A stretch of 6,536 nt of DNA. Origin: Bacteroidales bacterium (GTDB taxonomy: Bacteria > Bacteroidota > Bacteroidia > Bacteroidales > JAADJA01). Within the stretch, counting starts at the first letter, position 1; the number at the start of each line of letters is the position of its first letter. The stretch covers positions 1 to 6,536 of the forward strand of contig JAIOTR010000267.1 in NCBI GenBank assembly GCA_021106665.1. The letters are read 5' to 3'. The notes beneath the pieces were generated by a model. The model searched no databases, was not told the origin of the DNA, and was given only the letters and a program-made list of their open reading frames with translations. A program made the translations under genes and the position numbers. Below, piece by piece: positions 6,084 through 6,536 of the stretch.

Positions 6084-6211
6084 GCCTTGTATATAGCCGT
6101 TTGCAAGTATGTCATGTAGCCGTTCATTGGCAATGTGTACTCGTGTTAGTGTTACTACTCAGCTTTCTTAATGCCTACAAACTGGATATGGGCTATGATT
6201 TGCCTTGTTGG
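6084..6211. repeat. non-coding spacer with short direct repeats
   Basis: The spacer between the Mrr gene and the antitoxin promoter has no coding frame that I recognise. It carries short direct repeats: TAGCCGTT at 6094-6101 and 6117-6124, each followed within a few bases by a GCAA-type block, and GCCTTGT at 6084-6090 and 6202-6208 bracketing the stretch. The style resembles dispersed intergenic elements I associate with Bacteroidota accessory regions, but I cannot confirm copies elsewhere. No tRNA, CRISPR or terminator structure is seen. Confidence 0.35.
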
Positions 6212-6229
6212 GTGCAGTAATTATTTTGA

Positions 6230-6536
6230 TTATTGCCCTTCAAAAAAGTCCTCATCTAATTCTTTTACTTCATAGGTAGACTTTATTTGAATACCTACAT
6301 TGTATTGATGCATTAAATCAACCAAGTTATTCCCATCTATTAAAACCATAGTATGATGAGCATCATGCGCTTTTTTTGATGCTCCAATATCAAAGTCAGA
6401 AGTAGTTACAAATACTCCTTTACTTGTATCACCACTCATTGCACCGATAAAGTTTCGTATATCTTTTTCTCGTACTTTGTTTTCTCCATATCTTTTTGCT
6501 TGTATGTAAATCTTGTCTAATCCTAATTTATCCTCG
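6230..6536 (-). CDS. Mrr-family restriction endonuclease, C-terminal part
   Basis: The last 101 residues of a restriction endonuclease-like protein; the frame is open through the right edge, so the Met at 6439 (MSGDTSKG) is internal, not the start. The visible part begins EDKLGLDKIYIQAKRYG, containing the QAK of the Mrr catalytic D-(Q/E)xK motif. It continues with a REKDIRNFIGAMSGDTSKG block and GVFVTTSDFDIGASKKAHD, the conserved region in which the Mrr domain packs its last helices, then ILIDG-like VLIDGNNLVDLMHQYNVG and an acidic tail ELDEDFFEG. Such enzymes cut DNA with foreign, usually methylated, bases. The catalytic Asp and the N-terminal recognition domain lie outside the window, so integrity cannot be judged. 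It is transcribed towards the toxin-antitoxin remnant about 200 bp away, suggesting a small defence or accessory cluster. Confidence 0.92.
   Translation of the reverse strand, partial: EDKLGLDKIYIQAKRYGENKVREKDIRNFIGAMSGDTSKGVFVTTSDFDIGASKKAHDAHHTMVLIDGNNLVDLMHQYNVGIQIKSTYEVKELDEDFFEGQ

Noticed and set aside
6202..6217. GTTGGGT and its complement ACCCAAC match integron attC core consensus (GTTRRRY / RYYYAAC) just behind the Mrr gene
   Set aside because: No opposing core site or hairpin arm is found in the spacer; the other GCCTTGT copy is direct, not inverted, so an attC fold is not supported.

Overview
The window looks like chromosomal DNA from a member of the Bacteroidota, probably an environmental Bacteroidales/Marinilabiliales-type organism. 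The reasons are AT-rich sequence, starts mostly without Shine-Dalgarno sites, two copies of the TAnnTTTG (-7) promoter box typical of this phylum, a type III glutamine synthetase, and protein families common there (ECF sigma/anti-sigma pairs, DUF4097- and DUF2807-like surface proteins). The assignment is an inference from gene content; no ribosomal or other marker gene is present.

Left part (1-3048, all + strand): a tight three-gene operon encodes an ECF sigma factor (5' end cut by the window edge), a single-pass membrane protein that is probably its anti-sigma factor, and an exported repeat protein predicted to fold as a beta-solenoid. Gaps are 12 and 8 bp. After a 203-bp gap holding a large degenerate inverted repeat comes a probable lipoprotein of the DUF2807 'head GIN' family with seven SGA turns. 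The set resembles an envelope-sensing regulatory unit: the sigma factor held by a membrane partner, with two exported repeat proteins as likely sensors or outputs.

Middle (3068-5360): a long hairpin with A- and T-tails lies between the convergent lipoprotein gene and glnN and should terminate both. glnN, on the - strand, encodes a complete 728-residue type III glutamine synthetase with its own TATCTTTG promoter box.

Right part (5361-6536): an accessory, defence-like stretch on the - strand. It starts with about 280 bp of apparently empty sequence. Then comes a small toxin-antitoxin locus: an intact 80-residue antitoxin-like gene overlapped by a RelE/ParE toxin gene that keeps its N- and C-terminal parts but has lost about half its length by an in-frame internal deletion (51 codons remain). 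About 170 bp of repeat-containing non-coding DNA follows, and the window ends in the C-terminal 101 residues of an Mrr-family restriction endonuclease whose start lies outside the window. The internally deleted toxin and the regular Phe/Tyr ladder of the DUF4097-like protein are the most unusual observations. I found no clearly new system.
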